DNA of 64,000 nucleotides from JAFAHS01 sp046728175 (GCA_046728175.1 JBKPEA010000100.1:49699-113698); one strand, 5' to 3'; positions 16,406 to 25,760 are shown, counted from the stretch's first letter. Notes: generated by a model not told the origin, from the letters alone. Translations and numbers: made by a program.

Positions 16406-17767
16406 ATGCGCAGATTGTTCGCGATATTTGTGGCCTTCTGTCTTCTGTCTATCGCCGGTTGCGCCATCAAAAAGGCCCCGACCGGTGAAAACTACTATCA
16501 GCAGGCTCAGGCCAATTTTGCACATCACGAGTACAACGCCGCCATCGAAAACTATCAGCTGGTAATCGACAAATACCCTTTCAGCCCGTATGCCGAAGAC
16601 GCGGAGTTGAAGATCGGGCTCGCGTACTACGAGATGAAGGAATACGCGGAGGCGATCGGAGCGCTGGATGATTTTCAGCGTATGCACCCGACCAGCAAGA
16701 ACCTCGAACTCGTCAGCTATTACATCGCCATGAGTTACTACACGCAGATCGGTCGCGAAGACCAGGATCAGACCAAGACCGAGCAGGCGCTGAAACACTT
16801 CGAGATTATCGAGCAGCGGTTCCCGGAAGGCTCGTTCGCGGAACTCGCGCGCCAGAACGCAAACGTCTGCCGCGAGATGCTCGCGCGTCACGAAATGGTG
16901 GTTGGCAACTACTATTTCAAGCGGGCGAACTTCCGCGCCGCTGAATCGCGGCTTGCCGAGCTGATGCAGAAGTATTCGGACACTCCGATCGCGCCGGATG
17001 CCCTGTTCGAACTCGGGCAGGCGCTGGAAAAAGAGGGCAAGAAGTACTCGGCGGCACAAGCATTTGCCGCGCTCGAACGCCACTATCCCAACACCCCCTA
17101 CTTGGGCAAAGCCAAGGCGGAGTTGAAGAAGCTCAACCAGCCGATCGACACCGAAGAAGATCCGCTGCCGCTGGTGCTGGCCGAGAGCGGGTATGGCGGA
17201 CAACAGCCCGATCAAGACCACGTGGTCGTTCGCCAGCGTGATGCGAATCTCGACGAAAGCGCGGCCCCCGCGCCCACCTCAGCCCCGGGCACCCCCACTG
17301 CTCCGGCACAACCTTCGAACAATCAGTTAGCTGCACTGGCTCATCGATCGGCCTCGGCCTATGGGCCCGATGGACTGCCGATTCTCGATCGGCCTGCCAG
17401 CCAGGCACCAACGCACGCGCCGGGACCCGCCACGCTCAAGACCATACGCCTGTCCCAGGCTGATCCACCCATGTCGATCATTCTTGACCTGACCGGCCCC
17501 GTCGCCTACGACAAACGGGTCCAAAACGGCTCCGGCTACTCCGCAGCGATACTCACGCTGAAGGATGTCACGCCCGACAAGACTCTTAAGAGCCACATCG
17601 TTTTCGACCGCTCCATCTTCAGAGATTGCGATGTCAAAACGGATTCGCAGGGCACCACCGTGACGATGAATACCATCCCGCTGGCGGACGTCTCGGTGGT
17701 TCCCCTCGACGGACCGCCGCGCCTCCTGCTGACCTTCATGCCACAGAACCAGCAAGCGTCGAACTGA
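16406..17767 (+). CDS. bamD: BamD-like outer-membrane assembly lipoprotein with AMIN-like C-terminal domain
   Basis: BamD is the essential TPR lipoprotein of the BAM complex that inserts outer-membrane beta-barrels. The 453-residue product has a signal peptide and lipobox (LSIAGC, Cys19) and about five TPR-like repeats over residues 30-240, including NYYQQAQANFAHHEYNAAIE and YYIAMSYYTQIGREDQDQTK, typical of BamD. After a Pro/Ala linker (about 260-340) comes a beta-rich domain starting IRLSQADPPMSIILDLTGP and ending PLDGPPRLLLTF, which looks like an AMIN peptidoglycan-binding domain. Normal BamD is about 240-280 residues and ends after the TPRs. The ATG at 16406 was chosen because it opens the signal peptide; a TTG 30 bases upstream is less likely. 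Confidence 0.8.
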   Translation: MRRLFAIFVAFCLLSIAGCAIKKAPTGENYYQQAQANFAHHEYNAAIENYQLVIDKYPFSPYAEDAELKIGLAYYEMKEYAEAIGALDDFQRMHPTSKNLELVSYYIAMSYYTQIGREDQDQTKTEQALKHFEIIEQRFPEGSFAELARQNANVCREMLARHEMVVGNYYFKRANFRAAESRLAELMQKYSDTPIAPDALFELGQALEKEGKKYSAAQAFAALERHYPNTPYLGKAKAELKKLNQPIDTEEDPLPLVLAESGYGGQQPDQDHVVVRQRDANLDESAAPAPTSAPGTPTAPAQPSNNQLAALAHRSASAYGPDGLPILDRPASQAPTHAPGPATLKTIRLSQADPPMSIILDLTGPVAYDKRVQNGSGYSAAILTLKDVTPDKTLKSHIVFDRSIFRDCDVKTDSQGTTVTMNTIPLADVSVVPLDGPPRLLLTFMPQNQQASN

Positions 17768-17892
17768 CGTTACCGCGATCCGCGCCGACACATTCTCTGC
17801 GGGGTGGTCGCTAGATCAAGTCCTTCTCAAGGTAGCGTCGCCCGTCCGATGGGCCTGCGGTGCATGGATGCAGCGGACCGCCGACCCTCTTT

Positions 17893-19173
17893 TCAACTGA
17901 AGATATCGCTGAACTTCAAGCCCACAAACTCCAGCACCACTTCGGCATAAACCTTCAAACCCCAGAAAAATCCGTCGATCGGCAACCGCTCGTCGTTGCC
18001 GTGGAACAACGACCCAAATGGCATGTGCGACTGGAGCTTGACCGGACTGAATCCGTAACACTGCGACCCCAGGCGCGCATAGAATTTGTTGTCGGTGGCA
18101 CCGGGCGTCATCCACGGGATCGCGCGCGCACCGGGGTCCGCCGCTTGTACGCGCTGACGGATCAGCTCGAAGAGTTCCGTGTCGGGGCTCGTCTCCGCGG
18201 GAGGGGCGGTTTTGACCAATTCAAACTTGGGCTCGGGGCCGACGATCGTGCGCAGCTCCGCCATGAAGCTTTCGGGATCTTCGCCCGGAACGGTGCGGCC
18301 ATCGAGCACCACCGAAGCTTCACCGGGAATAACGTTGTCCTTGTACCCGGCGCGCAAGATTGTCGGCGAAACGGTATTCGAAAGCATCGGGCGCAGTAGC
18401 GGACCGGGGTCGTCTTCGGGTATACCGAGATCCGCCAACGTTCGCTTCATCAACGGTGTGATATTGCGGCGCATCGGGGTGTTTACGATCTTCGTGATCA
18501 GCGCCGAAATTTTTGCGATCGCCGTTTCCCGGCGCGGCATCGAACCGTGTCCGGGTGGCGCGGTGACCGTCATCTTGAGCGTGACGAAGCCCTTCTCCGC
18601 CACCTGGATCGGATACAAGCGCCGCCGACCAACGTGCAGCGTAAATCCTCCGACTTCATTGAGTACCCATCCCGCGCGCACCAGTTCCGGATGCCGCTCG
18701 ACCAGGAATTTGGCACCCAGGTCCGACCCGGCTTCTTCATCTGCAACGGCGGCGAGAATGATGTCGCGATTCGGAACCGCACCCGCACGCTTCAATGCGC
18801 TCACCAGCACCAGGTCCATCGCACCCTTCGACTTCATGTCGATGGTGCCACGACCCCAGATGCACCCCTGGTGCGTCTCGGCGCCGAACGGTTCGCGGGT
18901 CCATCCCGATGGTTCCACCGGAACCACGTCGGTGTGCGAGGAAAGCAGGAGGGCGGGGCGGGCGGGATCGGCGCCCGCCAATCGCGCAACCAGGTTCGCG
19001 CGGGTCGGCGCGCTCTCGCGAACTACCGATGCTATTCCGTGGACGCCGAGAGAACTCGCGATCAGATCGGCTGCGATGCGCTCGTTGCCGGGCGGATTGC
19101 TGGTGTCCAGCCGGACCAGCGCGCGCAGGATATCGAGCGCCTCGTTCTGAATACCCTCCCACGGAATCTTCAT
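17893..19173 (-). CDS. M20-family metallopeptidase
   Basis: Zinc-dependent exopeptidase/deacylase of the M20 (ArgE/DapE/CPG2) family, 426 residues. Metal-site motifs are complete: LLLSSHTDVVPVE (His, Asp), WGRGTIDMKSKGAM (bridging Asp), and AVADEEAGS (general-base Glu and metal Glu); the dimerisation domain and a late MTPGATDNKF region follow. Members remove acyl or aminoacyl groups from peptides and amino acids; the specific substrate is not determinable. Start at ATG 19173 preceded by an AGGACC-type site; the open frame further upstream is not family-like. Divergent from the VOC gene. Confidence 0.9.
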   Translation of the reverse strand: MKIPWEGIQNEALDILRALVRLDTSNPPGNERIAADLIASSLGVHGIASVVRESAPTRANLVARLAGADPARPALLLSSHTDVVPVEPSGWTREPFGAETHQGCIWGRGTIDMKSKGAMDLVLVSALKRAGAVPNRDIILAAVADEEAGSDLGAKFLVERHPELVRAGWVLNEVGGFTLHVGRRRLYPIQVAEKGFVTLKMTVTAPPGHGSMPRRETAIAKISALITKIVNTPMRRNITPLMKRTLADLGIPEDDPGPLLRPMLSNTVSPTILRAGYKDNVIPGEASVVLDGRTVPGEDPESFMAELRTIVGPEPKFELVKTAPPAETSPDTELFELIRQRVQAADPGARAIPWMTPGATDNKFYARLGSQCYGFSPVKLQSHMPFGSLFHGNDERLPIDGFFWGLKVYAEVVLEFVGLKFSDIFS

Positions 19174-19309
19174 CACTGTAACTGCAGGTCCTCTCGATGT
19201 TCTTCGACCGCAGCGAATAATGCGGGGAACCGGCGATTCCCGCAAGGGGAACCAGCTGATGACCCGCACCTGCGTTTCGGTCTAGTCTGGCTCAGGAGCT
19301 GCCTGGAAA

Positions 19310-20086
19310 GTGCGCATCACCTGTATCGAGCGCGTACTGATCGCGACCCCTTCCATCGAGGCGTCTCGCCAGCGATGGGCCCGCGCCGGTTTTGCCATCG
19401 CGCCTAACGAACGTGAGCTCGGGGAAGTCCGCTTCGCGGGACTCGCTGCCGGAGCGGTCGAGTTAGACTTGTGCGAGCCGGCCGGCGTCGACGCCACCCC
19501 GCTGGTGGGCGCGGTCGCCGAGGCAGCCTCGCGCGGGGGCGGAATCATCGGATGGACCTGGGGAGTTGCTCCGGGCGAGCGCCAACCGGACATGCCCGTC
19601 CAGCTGCCCGGAGCCGAAGCGAGCGCACTTGCGCAGGGTCTCTCCGGGGTCTTCACCGCCGCGCTCGCGGTGACCGCCGATCACAACGCGCGCTGTCAGC
19701 TGCATCGCGAGACCTTCGGAAGCAATCCGAACACGGTGGAATATCTTGAGCACATCGTCGTGATGGCGCCAGTGCTCGATGATGCGATTGCGACTCACGA
19801 AGCGCTCGGAATTCCCTGCAAGCGCATCCGTGAGGTCGGCAACGGCACGCGCCAGGCGTTCTTCAAACTCGAGCGGACCGTCATCGAGGTCGTAGGGCCG
19901 ACTCGTGATCGCGCCGGCTGCTGGGGGCTTGCGTTCATGTGCCGCGACGTCGCGCGGGCGGTCGCCGTCGCACGGGAAAAAGACCTTCCGGCTACCGAGC
20001 CAAAAAAGGCCGTCCAGGGCGGCCTGATCGCCCGCATCGTCGATCCGATCGACGGCGTGTCCATCGCCTTCATGCAGGCGCCGTGA
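19310..20086 (+). CDS. VOC (glyoxalase-like) family protein
   Basis: A 258-residue protein with two vicinal-oxygen-chelate halves: an N-terminal module (IERVLIATPSIEASRQRW) that is degenerate, and a C-terminal module (VEYLEHIVVMAPVLDDAIAT, then ALGIPCKRIREVG and KLERTVIEVVGP) with His and Glu positions typical of the fold. Family members include dioxygenases, isomerases and lyases on small metabolites. GTG start at 19310 with AGGAG upstream. No partner gene identifies the substrate. Confidence 0.75.
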   Translation: MRITCIERVLIATPSIEASRQRWARAGFAIAPNERELGEVRFAGLAAGAVELDLCEPAGVDATPLVGAVAEAASRGGGIIGWTWGVAPGERQPDMPVQLPGAEASALAQGLSGVFTAALAVTADHNARCQLHRETFGSNPNTVEYLEHIVVMAPVLDDAIATHEALGIPCKRIREVGNGTRQAFFKLERTVIEVVGPTRDRAGCWGLAFMCRDVARAVAVAREKDLPATEPKKAVQGGLIARIVDPIDGVSIAFMQAP

Positions 20087-20217
20087 CCTGGAGCGGAACT
20101 CGTTTCTGAATCCGGGCATCAAATTCCACCGCTTTGGCCGCTCCTTCTGACGCGGAGCTTTTGTGCCGGGCTCAGCGGTGAACGAGAACAGAATCCCGGG
20201 GGACCGCGAACGAGACC

Positions 20218-21009
20218 TCAATTCCCTTTGAAGACGGGCGCGCGCCGTTCCAGGAAAGACTGCAGCCCTTCCTTGAAATCATTCGATCGAAACAGGATCA
20301 GCAGCTGCGTCAACACGTGATGGGTATGCGACTCGAAGTCTTCGCTCAGGCCGTGGCGGAACAGCCGCTTCATCGCCCTGATCCCGAGTGGAGCATTCGC
20401 CGCTATCTTTTCCGCCCATCGCATCGATTCCGCAACCAGGTCGTCGTGCGCAACTACCTGGTTCACCAACCCCAGTTCCACCGCACGCTCCGGCGTAATG
20501 TCGTCAGCAATGAAGCCGATCTCGCACGCCCGTGCCCATCCCACCAGCCGTGGCAAATACCAGGTGCCACCACTTTCCGGCACGATGCCGCGCTTCGCGA
20601 ATGCGGGTGCGAGCTTCGCGCGATCGCTCATGAGGCGCAGGTCGCAACCGAGCGCCAAATCGAACCCGTAGCCGGCTGCCGGACCGTTGATTGCGCAGAT
20701 GACCGGGGTGTCGATGCGATGAAGTGTCACGGTGGGAATTTCCAGCGTGCTCAGATGTGAGACCCCGCCGCTACCGAGCGCGCCGCCGATCCCGCTACCG
20801 GCGGCAGTGTCTTTGAGATCCAGCCCGGAACAGAATCCGCGCCCCTCGCCAGTCAAAACAATCGCACGTACATCGGTATCGCGGTCGTATTCAGTCAGCC
20901 TCAGACCCAGCCCGGTAAGCATCTCCACGCTGATCGCGTTCATTCGATCGGGACGATTCAGCCTGAGGACCGCGACATGTCCCTTTTTCTCCGCGATTAA
21001 ATCGCTCAT
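20218..21009 (-). CDS. Enoyl-CoA hydratase/isomerase family protein
   Basis: Crotonase-fold enzyme (263 residues). The oxyanion-hole segments are GFCSGLDLKD and INGPAAGYGFDLALGCDLR. At the two acid/base positions of enoyl-CoA hydratase it has Asp (in GYGFDLAL) and Glu (in IVPESGGTW), so a hydratase, isomerase or related acyl-CoA reaction is plausible, but the exact reaction is open. Strong GAGGAGG ribosome site. The insert AAGSGIGGALGSGG near residue 70 is a family-variable loop. Works on acyl-CoA intermediates in the cytosol. Confidence 0.85.
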   Translation of the reverse strand: MSDLIAEKKGHVAVLRLNRPDRMNAISVEMLTGLGLRLTEYDRDTDVRAIVLTGEGRGFCSGLDLKDTAAGSGIGGALGSGGVSHLSTLEIPTVTLHRIDTPVICAINGPAAGYGFDLALGCDLRLMSDRAKLAPAFAKRGIVPESGGTWYLPRLVGWARACEIGFIADDITPERAVELGLVNQVVAHDDLVAESMRWAEKIAANAPLGIRAMKRLFRHGLSEDFESHTHHVLTQLLILFRSNDFKEGLQSFLERRAPVFKGN

Positions 21010-21241
21010 CGAGACCTCCTCAACGCACGGTTCCTGCCATCCACGTCAGCCGCCACAGCGGTTTTCGATTCCCCTGATCACGCTTGGCGGCCCGTCTTCC
21101 ACTCGCGCTCTTCCCCCCAGTGCCACGCGGCGTTTGGACAATATGCGCGCCTCGGTCATGCGAACCGGTGGAGTCCGATGGCCCAATCTCGAGTGTGCCG
21201 TTGTCGTGGCGGGCCGCTCAAAAACCCAGAGTACCTCTAAA

Positions 21242-23683
21242 CTACTGCTCCGAGTAAGCCGCTTTGTACTGCTCGTGCAGTTTCTCTTGAGCTGCCGCAG
21301 CCTCGCCCGCGGTGTTATAGGGGCCGATTCGTACCGCGTACCGCGTCTGTCCGTTGACAGTTCTGGTTTGCTCGCACGCCTTGTACCCGAGCTCCGCGAT
21401 GCGCCCGACCATCGCGTCCGCCTCGCTCTTCTCGCTGACCGAATTCACCTCGATGTTGTAGCGATGAGGCGTCGGCACGCATTGTGTTGGAGCTGGGCCA
21501 GTGGACAGCGCGCCTTCAGTCGCAGACTCGTCTTCCCCTGAAGGAGCCTCTGAGGAAATGATCGACGTTTTCGATCGCGGGAGCGACGGCGCCGGCTCAC
21601 TGCGTCTCTCGGTGGATGCCACTTTCCCCTGGTTTGGCGTGTTCGGTTTCACCACCATTGGCAGTGCGGGTTCGGCTGGGGCCCTGGATTCGGGCATGCT
21701 CTCGGGCGGCCGCGTGGGAATCGTCTTACTCGGCGGGCCCGGCGCCACGGTTTGCTGCGTAGCATTTTCCTCTCGGTAACGCTTCCACCGATCAATTCCC
21801 GAGGAGAGCGCGAACAGCAACAGAACGACCACGCCTATCCGCAGTCTTCTACGGCGACGGTCGAGACGGAGAGTGCTACGCCGACGATCGTCGGAGGGTG
21901 AAGACTGCCGTACTTCGCCGAATACGAATTGATCCCGCTCGCGACCTCGCTCTCTCTCACGAGCTTCACGCGCGGCTCGGGGAACCGGAGGGGGCTCACG
22001 CCGGGCCGGCGCCGCCGTGTCGGACGGCAACTCGACAACTTTATCGGCCCGCTCAGGAACCGCCCACCGCACCTCGAAAACGCGATGCGAACCGCTGAGG
22101 CCCTTTAGCTTCAGATCCCGACCACCATCAAACCGGATATCGCCAGCACTCTCGGTCATGGCCTTGAAGGTCGCTGACACCAGGATCTGTCCGCCGCGGG
22201 CGGCCGCGCCGATTCGCGCCGCCAGGACCACCGTCTTTCCGAAAAAGTCCCCCGCCTCGCGGATCGCCTCGCCGGTGTTCAGGCCGATGCGCACCCGCAG
22301 GGGCGCGTCGGGATGCTGCTCTGAATACGTCGCCAGCCATCGCTGGATCTCCACCGCGCACAGCAGCGCGCGGCGCGCGCTCGAAAAGGCAACCATGAAA
22401 CCATCGCCCATGCTTTTGACTTCATAGCCGCCCTGCTTCCCGACCTGCTCGCGAATCGCACGATTGTGGATTTGAAAGACCTCCTGCGCACGCAGATCGC
22501 CGAGCTTCTCAATGATCAGGGTGGAGTTCTCGATGTCCGAAAACATGATGCTCACGGTTCCATCAGGAGCCGCGTGGCCGCTGAGATTTGGCCGCTCGAC
22601 CATCACGGTCGATGCCAGCTGATCCATCGCGCCACGCGACGAGCCCGCGATGGTGTGAAGCGTCTCGCGGACCGTCGCTGCACTCAGGGGCCGCTCCGCG
22701 GGCGTCTTCGCGAGCAGTTTCAGCACCAGAGCATCAAGCGCCGGCGAGATCCCTGGAGCATGCTTGGAGGGCGCTTCCGGTATCGCATTGACGTGCTGCG
22801 AGACGATCGCCATCAGATCGTCGCCGATGAAGGGCGGACGCCCGGTGAGCAATTCGTAGATCAGCGCGCCCAGCGAATAGAGATCGCTGCGCGGCTCGAG
22901 GACGCGCCCCAGCGCCTGCTCGGGCGACATGTACGCCGCCGTCCCGACCATAATCCCATCGGAGGTGATGCGTGATTGATCGGGCGCAATCGCAAGCCCG
23001 AAATCCCCGAGCAGCGGCGTACCGTCGCCGGCAAGAAACACATTGGCCGGCTTGATGTCGCGATGCACGATACCGAGCGAATGCGCATATTCAACTCCCA
23101 GACACAGCTGTTCGGCGATTCGAATGGTATCGCTGACCGGCAAGCGATGACCGGGGACGCGGCGCAGCCAATCACTGAGCGATCCGCCAGGCACGTATTG
23201 GCTGACGATGTAGGGGCGGCCCTGCTCCGCTTCGCCTATGTCATAGATGCCGACGATATGAGGATGGTCGCCGAGACGGCCCATCGCGCGTGCTTCGCGC
23301 AGAACTCGCGCCCGGCCCGCGTCGTCCAGCCCCTCGACCCGAAACAAGGCAACCGCCACATCGCGATCCAACCTCTCGTCGTGGGCAAGGTAGACGACCT
23401 TGCTGCCACCCTCGCCCAGGATCCGACGCACGCGATAGCGCCCGCTGGCGATCGATTCCACCTGTGGCTGAGCCGTGGCCGATCGCGCGCCCGCGATATC
23501 CACCCCGGAGCCTGACGACGGATTGGTGCGCGCGGGGAGCGACCTACCGCATCCACCACAGAACTTCTCATCGGCGCGGTTGCTGGCGCCGCACACGGAG
23601 CAGGCAACTTCGAGCGCCGCCCCGCATTGGCCACAGAAACTACGTCCGTCGGCGTTACTGCTGCCGCAAGACCCACACAGCAC
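21242..23683 (-). CDS. Zinc-ribbon / Ser-Thr kinase / class III cyclase / SPOR fusion protein
   Basis: An 813-residue multidomain signalling protein. Order: two zinc ribbons (Cys3/6/17/20 and 28/31/42/45), a Ser/Thr kinase domain (about 83-345), a class III nucleotidyl cyclase domain (about 372-540), a proline- and arginine-rich linker, one transmembrane helix (about 616-632) and a C-terminal SPOR domain (about 740-813). The kinase keeps HRDIKPAN (Asp209) and DFG (Asp227), but the Gly loop reads GEGGSKVVY and the VAIK position reads VAVA, so the usual ATP-anchoring Lys is replaced. The cyclase keeps both metal Asp (Asp383 and Asp427), but the Asn expected before AAR is Val. Topology places kinase and cyclase in the cytoplasm and the peptidoglycan-binding SPOR domain in the periplasm. 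GTG start. Confidence 0.88.
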   Translation of the reverse strand: MLCGSCGSSNADGRSFCGQCGAALEVACSVCGASNRADEKFCGGCGRSLPARTNPSSGSGVDIAGARSATAQPQVESIASGRYRVRRILGEGGSKVVYLAHDERLDRDVAVALFRVEGLDDAGRARVLREARAMGRLGDHPHIVGIYDIGEAEQGRPYIVSQYVPGGSLSDWLRRVPGHRLPVSDTIRIAEQLCLGVEYAHSLGIVHRDIKPANVFLAGDGTPLLGDFGLAIAPDQSRITSDGIMVGTAAYMSPEQALGRVLEPRSDLYSLGALIYELLTGRPPFIGDDLMAIVSQHVNAIPEAPSKHAPGISPALDALVLKLLAKTPAERPLSAATVRETLHTIAGSSRGAMDQLASTVMVERPNLSGHAAPDGTVSIMFSDIENSTLIIEKLGDLRAQEVFQIHNRAIREQVGKQGGYEVKSMGDGFMVAFSSARRALLCAVEIQRWLATYSEQHPDAPLRVRIGLNTGEAIREAGDFFGKTVVLAARIGAAARGGQILVSATFKAMTESAGDIRFDGGRDLKLKGLSGSHRVFEVRWAVPERADKVVELPSDTAAPARREPPPVPRAAREARERERGRERDQFVFGEVRQSSPSDDRRRSTLRLDRRRRRLRIGVVVLLLFALSSGIDRWKRYREENATQQTVAPGPPSKTIPTRPPESMPESRAPAEPALPMVVKPNTPNQGKVASTERRSEPAPSLPRSKTSIISSEAPSGEDESATEGALSTGPAPTQCVPTPHRYNIEVNSVSEKSEADAMVGRIAELGYKACEQTRTVNGQTRYAVRIGPYNTAGEAAAAQEKLHEQYKAAYSEQ

Positions 23684-23792
23684 CCGTCTATTGTAACGAG
23701 ACCAGGCGCCAAGGGCACAGGGGTGGTGTACGGCAGATTCCCACGACCTGGAGGTTGCCGATCGATCCCGGCGAAATCCGCGAAGTTGGCGG

Positions 23793-24704
23793 CTACGCCG
23801 GAGCGATCCGGAAGCCCAGCTTCGGAAAGTGATTCACAATCTTGCCCAGCTGCGAATCTTCGCGCTCGATTGCAATCTCGTAAGCCGAACTCGCCACCAC
23901 AATCCCGGCTACCGGATCGAAGCCGTAGTCTTCCGGTGTCACCGAGACCCGCGCCCCGGGCTTGAGCTCGTTGGGATCGCCGCTATCCGCGGATTGTTTC
24001 GTTGCAGGGGTGTTGTCTTTGGCGATCCTGAGTGCCTCGTCCGGGTCCATCGGTTTGACGTCGCCATAGCCCATCGCGTCGATTCGTTCGAACCACTCCA
24101 TAAGGCTCGTACACTTCTGCGCCATCGCAAATGCGCTCGGCTCGGCCCGCAAGAACCACACGCAATGGAAGCACGCGGCATCGGCGAGACTGAACGACGA
24201 GCCGAGGATGAAGGGCTGGTCGGCGAGGGTGCGATCCAGGTTGTCCAGGTAGGCGCGCACGTAGTTGCGCGCATCGGGGGCAAGCAACGTTAGCTCTTCG
24301 AAATTGGCGCCGCGCATCATCTTGGAGCGGTCGTCGAGGAACTCCTTGCCGACCAGCGGCGCGAGCTTCTCGAAGATAACGGGCGTGGTGGAAAAGAAGA
24401 ATCGTCGATCGGCGAACAGGTTGATCATGAGACACGCCGCCCGCGTCCCTTGCGGATAGATGGTCGGCTCCGGGAACAGTTCGTCGATTTTGCAAATGAT
24501 ACTGCCGGTGTCGCACCAAACGTCGGCCCCGATTTGCAGCACCGGAATCCGCCGATAGCCACCCGTCAACGGAATCAGCTTGGGCTTGGGCATGATGACC
24601 GGCTGCTCGACCGATCGCCAGCTTACGTTCTTATGCGCAAAAATCTTGCGGATCTTTTCGGAAAACGGCGAGGTCACATACTGATGAAGAATTATCTCGG
24701 CCAC
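23793..24704 (-). CDS. Glutathione S-transferase-like protein with C-terminal extension
   Basis: A 303-residue protein. Residues 1-80 are a thioredoxin-like GST N-domain (LHQYVTSPFSEKIRKI; cis-Pro in RRIPVLQIG; DTGSIICKIDELFP). Residues about 90-215 are the all-helical GST C-domain, with the typical QPFILGSSFSLADAACF. A final 60-70-residue beta-type segment (LKPGARVSVTPEDYGFDPV ... NHFPKLGFRI) is not part of a classical GST. Residue Ser12 is the likely thiol-interacting residue. Substrate unknown. Divergent from the nitroreductase gene. Confidence 0.8.
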   Translation of the reverse strand: MAEIILHQYVTSPFSEKIRKIFAHKNVSWRSVEQPVIMPKPKLIPLTGGYRRIPVLQIGADVWCDTGSIICKIDELFPEPTIYPQGTRAACLMINLFADRRFFFSTTPVIFEKLAPLVGKEFLDDRSKMMRGANFEELTLLAPDARNYVRAYLDNLDRTLADQPFILGSSFSLADAACFHCVWFLRAEPSAFAMAQKCTSLMEWFERIDAMGYGDVKPMDPDEALRIAKDNTPATKQSADSGDPNELKPGARVSVTPEDYGFDPVAGIVVASSAYEIAIEREDSQLGKIVNHFPKLGFRIAPA

Positions 24705-24855
24705 TGGGTTGCTCCTGACCCTCGGCGCGGATGGCCGCTCCGAGTCCGAGAGAGTTAATCACAAAGGTGCGGGGGCACAAAGCTCGCAACATTGCCTTCG
24801 CGTCTTTGTGGCCTGAGTAGTGGGGCTGCCTGAAAACCTGCTAGCTTGCCCATCC

Positions 24856-25512
24856 ATGTACGGGAACCCCGAATTCGACCTCTATGAAGCAATTTACACC
24901 ACGCGCTCCATGCGCCGGCTCAAGCCCGACCCGGTGCCACCCGCGCTTATCGTTAAGATCATCGAGGCTGCGACCATGGGTCCGAGCGGTGGCAATCGGC
25001 AGCCCTGGAAATTCGTGGTTGTGCGGGATGCTGATACCAAGACGTTCGTGGCCGAACGCTACCTGCGGGCGTGGAAGATCTATTTCACCGGCAAAGCCCG
25101 GGCGCTCGCCGAGAATGACCCGCAAAGTCCGCAGGGCCGCATCCTGCGTTCAGCCAACTATCTGGCCGGGCATATCGCCGAAGTTCCGGTGATGATCTTC
25201 TGCTGCGTGAAGCGCTACACGGATCCGGGCCGGGTCGGACAGCCCATGGTCAACGCGATCTTTCCCGCGATCCAGAATCTCTGCCTGGCGGCACGCGGCT
25301 ATGGGCTCGGCACGTCGATTACCGGACTGCACACGCGATTCGGCCAGGAGGTGAATGCGAGGCTCGGCGTCCCCGGCGAATACGCCAACGTCGCGCTGAT
25401 TCCGCTGGGCTATCCTAAGGGAAGATGGGACCGTCCCGCCCGCAGAGCGGCTCTGGAAGTGACTTTCTGGGAGAAGTGGGGCAAAGCCAGCAGCTCGATC
25501 CCGCACGAGTAA
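24856..25512 (+). CDS. Nitroreductase-family FMN oxidoreductase
   Basis: Flavin-dependent nitroreductase-fold protein (218 residues). The FMN-binding opening is TTRSMRRLKPDPVP, followed by ATMGPSGGNRQPWKFVVV, the core family motif that contacts FMN phosphate and isoalloxazine, and NLCLAARGYGLGTSI in the C-terminal half. Members reduce nitroaromatics, quinones or enones with NAD(P)H, or dehydrogenate other substrates. The ATG at 24856 is preferred to a GTG at 24820. Cytosolic dimer expected. Confidence 0.85.
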   Translation: MYGNPEFDLYEAIYTTRSMRRLKPDPVPPALIVKIIEAATMGPSGGNRQPWKFVVVRDADTKTFVAERYLRAWKIYFTGKARALAENDPQSPQGRILRSANYLAGHIAEVPVMIFCCVKRYTDPGRVGQPMVNAIFPAIQNLCLAARGYGLGTSITGLHTRFGQEVNARLGVPGEYANVALIPLGYPKGRWDRPARRAALEVTFWEKWGKASSSIPHE

Positions 25513-25547
25513 CCCGTTCGGACACCCGACGCCGGTCAGAGCGCTTT

Positions 25548-25760
25548 TCAATTTTCGATCACCGCCAGCACTACGTTGCGCTGAACCTGATCGCCGGGCT
25601 TGACCCGCAGTTCCCGGATCCGCCCCGCCGCAGTCGCCTTGATCGGAATTTCCACCTTCATCGACTCGATGACCATCATTTCCTCGCCTCGCGCGACCTG
25701 CGCGCCCAGCTCCGCGTTCACTCGCAGTACTTTGCCAACCGCAGGGCTTTTCAGATCCAT
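25548..25760 (-). CDS. Biotinyl/lipoyl-attachment domain protein
   Basis: A 70-residue stand-alone biotin carboxyl carrier domain. The attachment motif reads IESMKVEIPI, with Lys at residue 35 the predicted biotinylated residue; a paired beta-hammerhead symmetry with AAGRIRELRVKPGDQV is complete. It resembles the small carrier subunits of acyl-CoA carboxylases. The carboxyltransferase gene at 27454-29010 is on the same strand, separated by an oppositely oriented MFS gene, so the two may form one enzyme with a biotin carboxylase such as that at 46 kb. Confidence 0.85.
   Translation of the reverse strand: MDLKSPAVGKVLRVNAELGAQVARGEEMMVIESMKVEIPIKATAAGRIRELRVKPGDQVQRNVVLAVIEN

Noticed and set aside
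24751..24815. Two direct copies of CACAAAG and one inverted CTTTGTG between the GST and nitroreductase genes
   Set aside because: Short, loosely spaced repeats in a divergent intergenic region; could be an operator but too weak to call without conservation.
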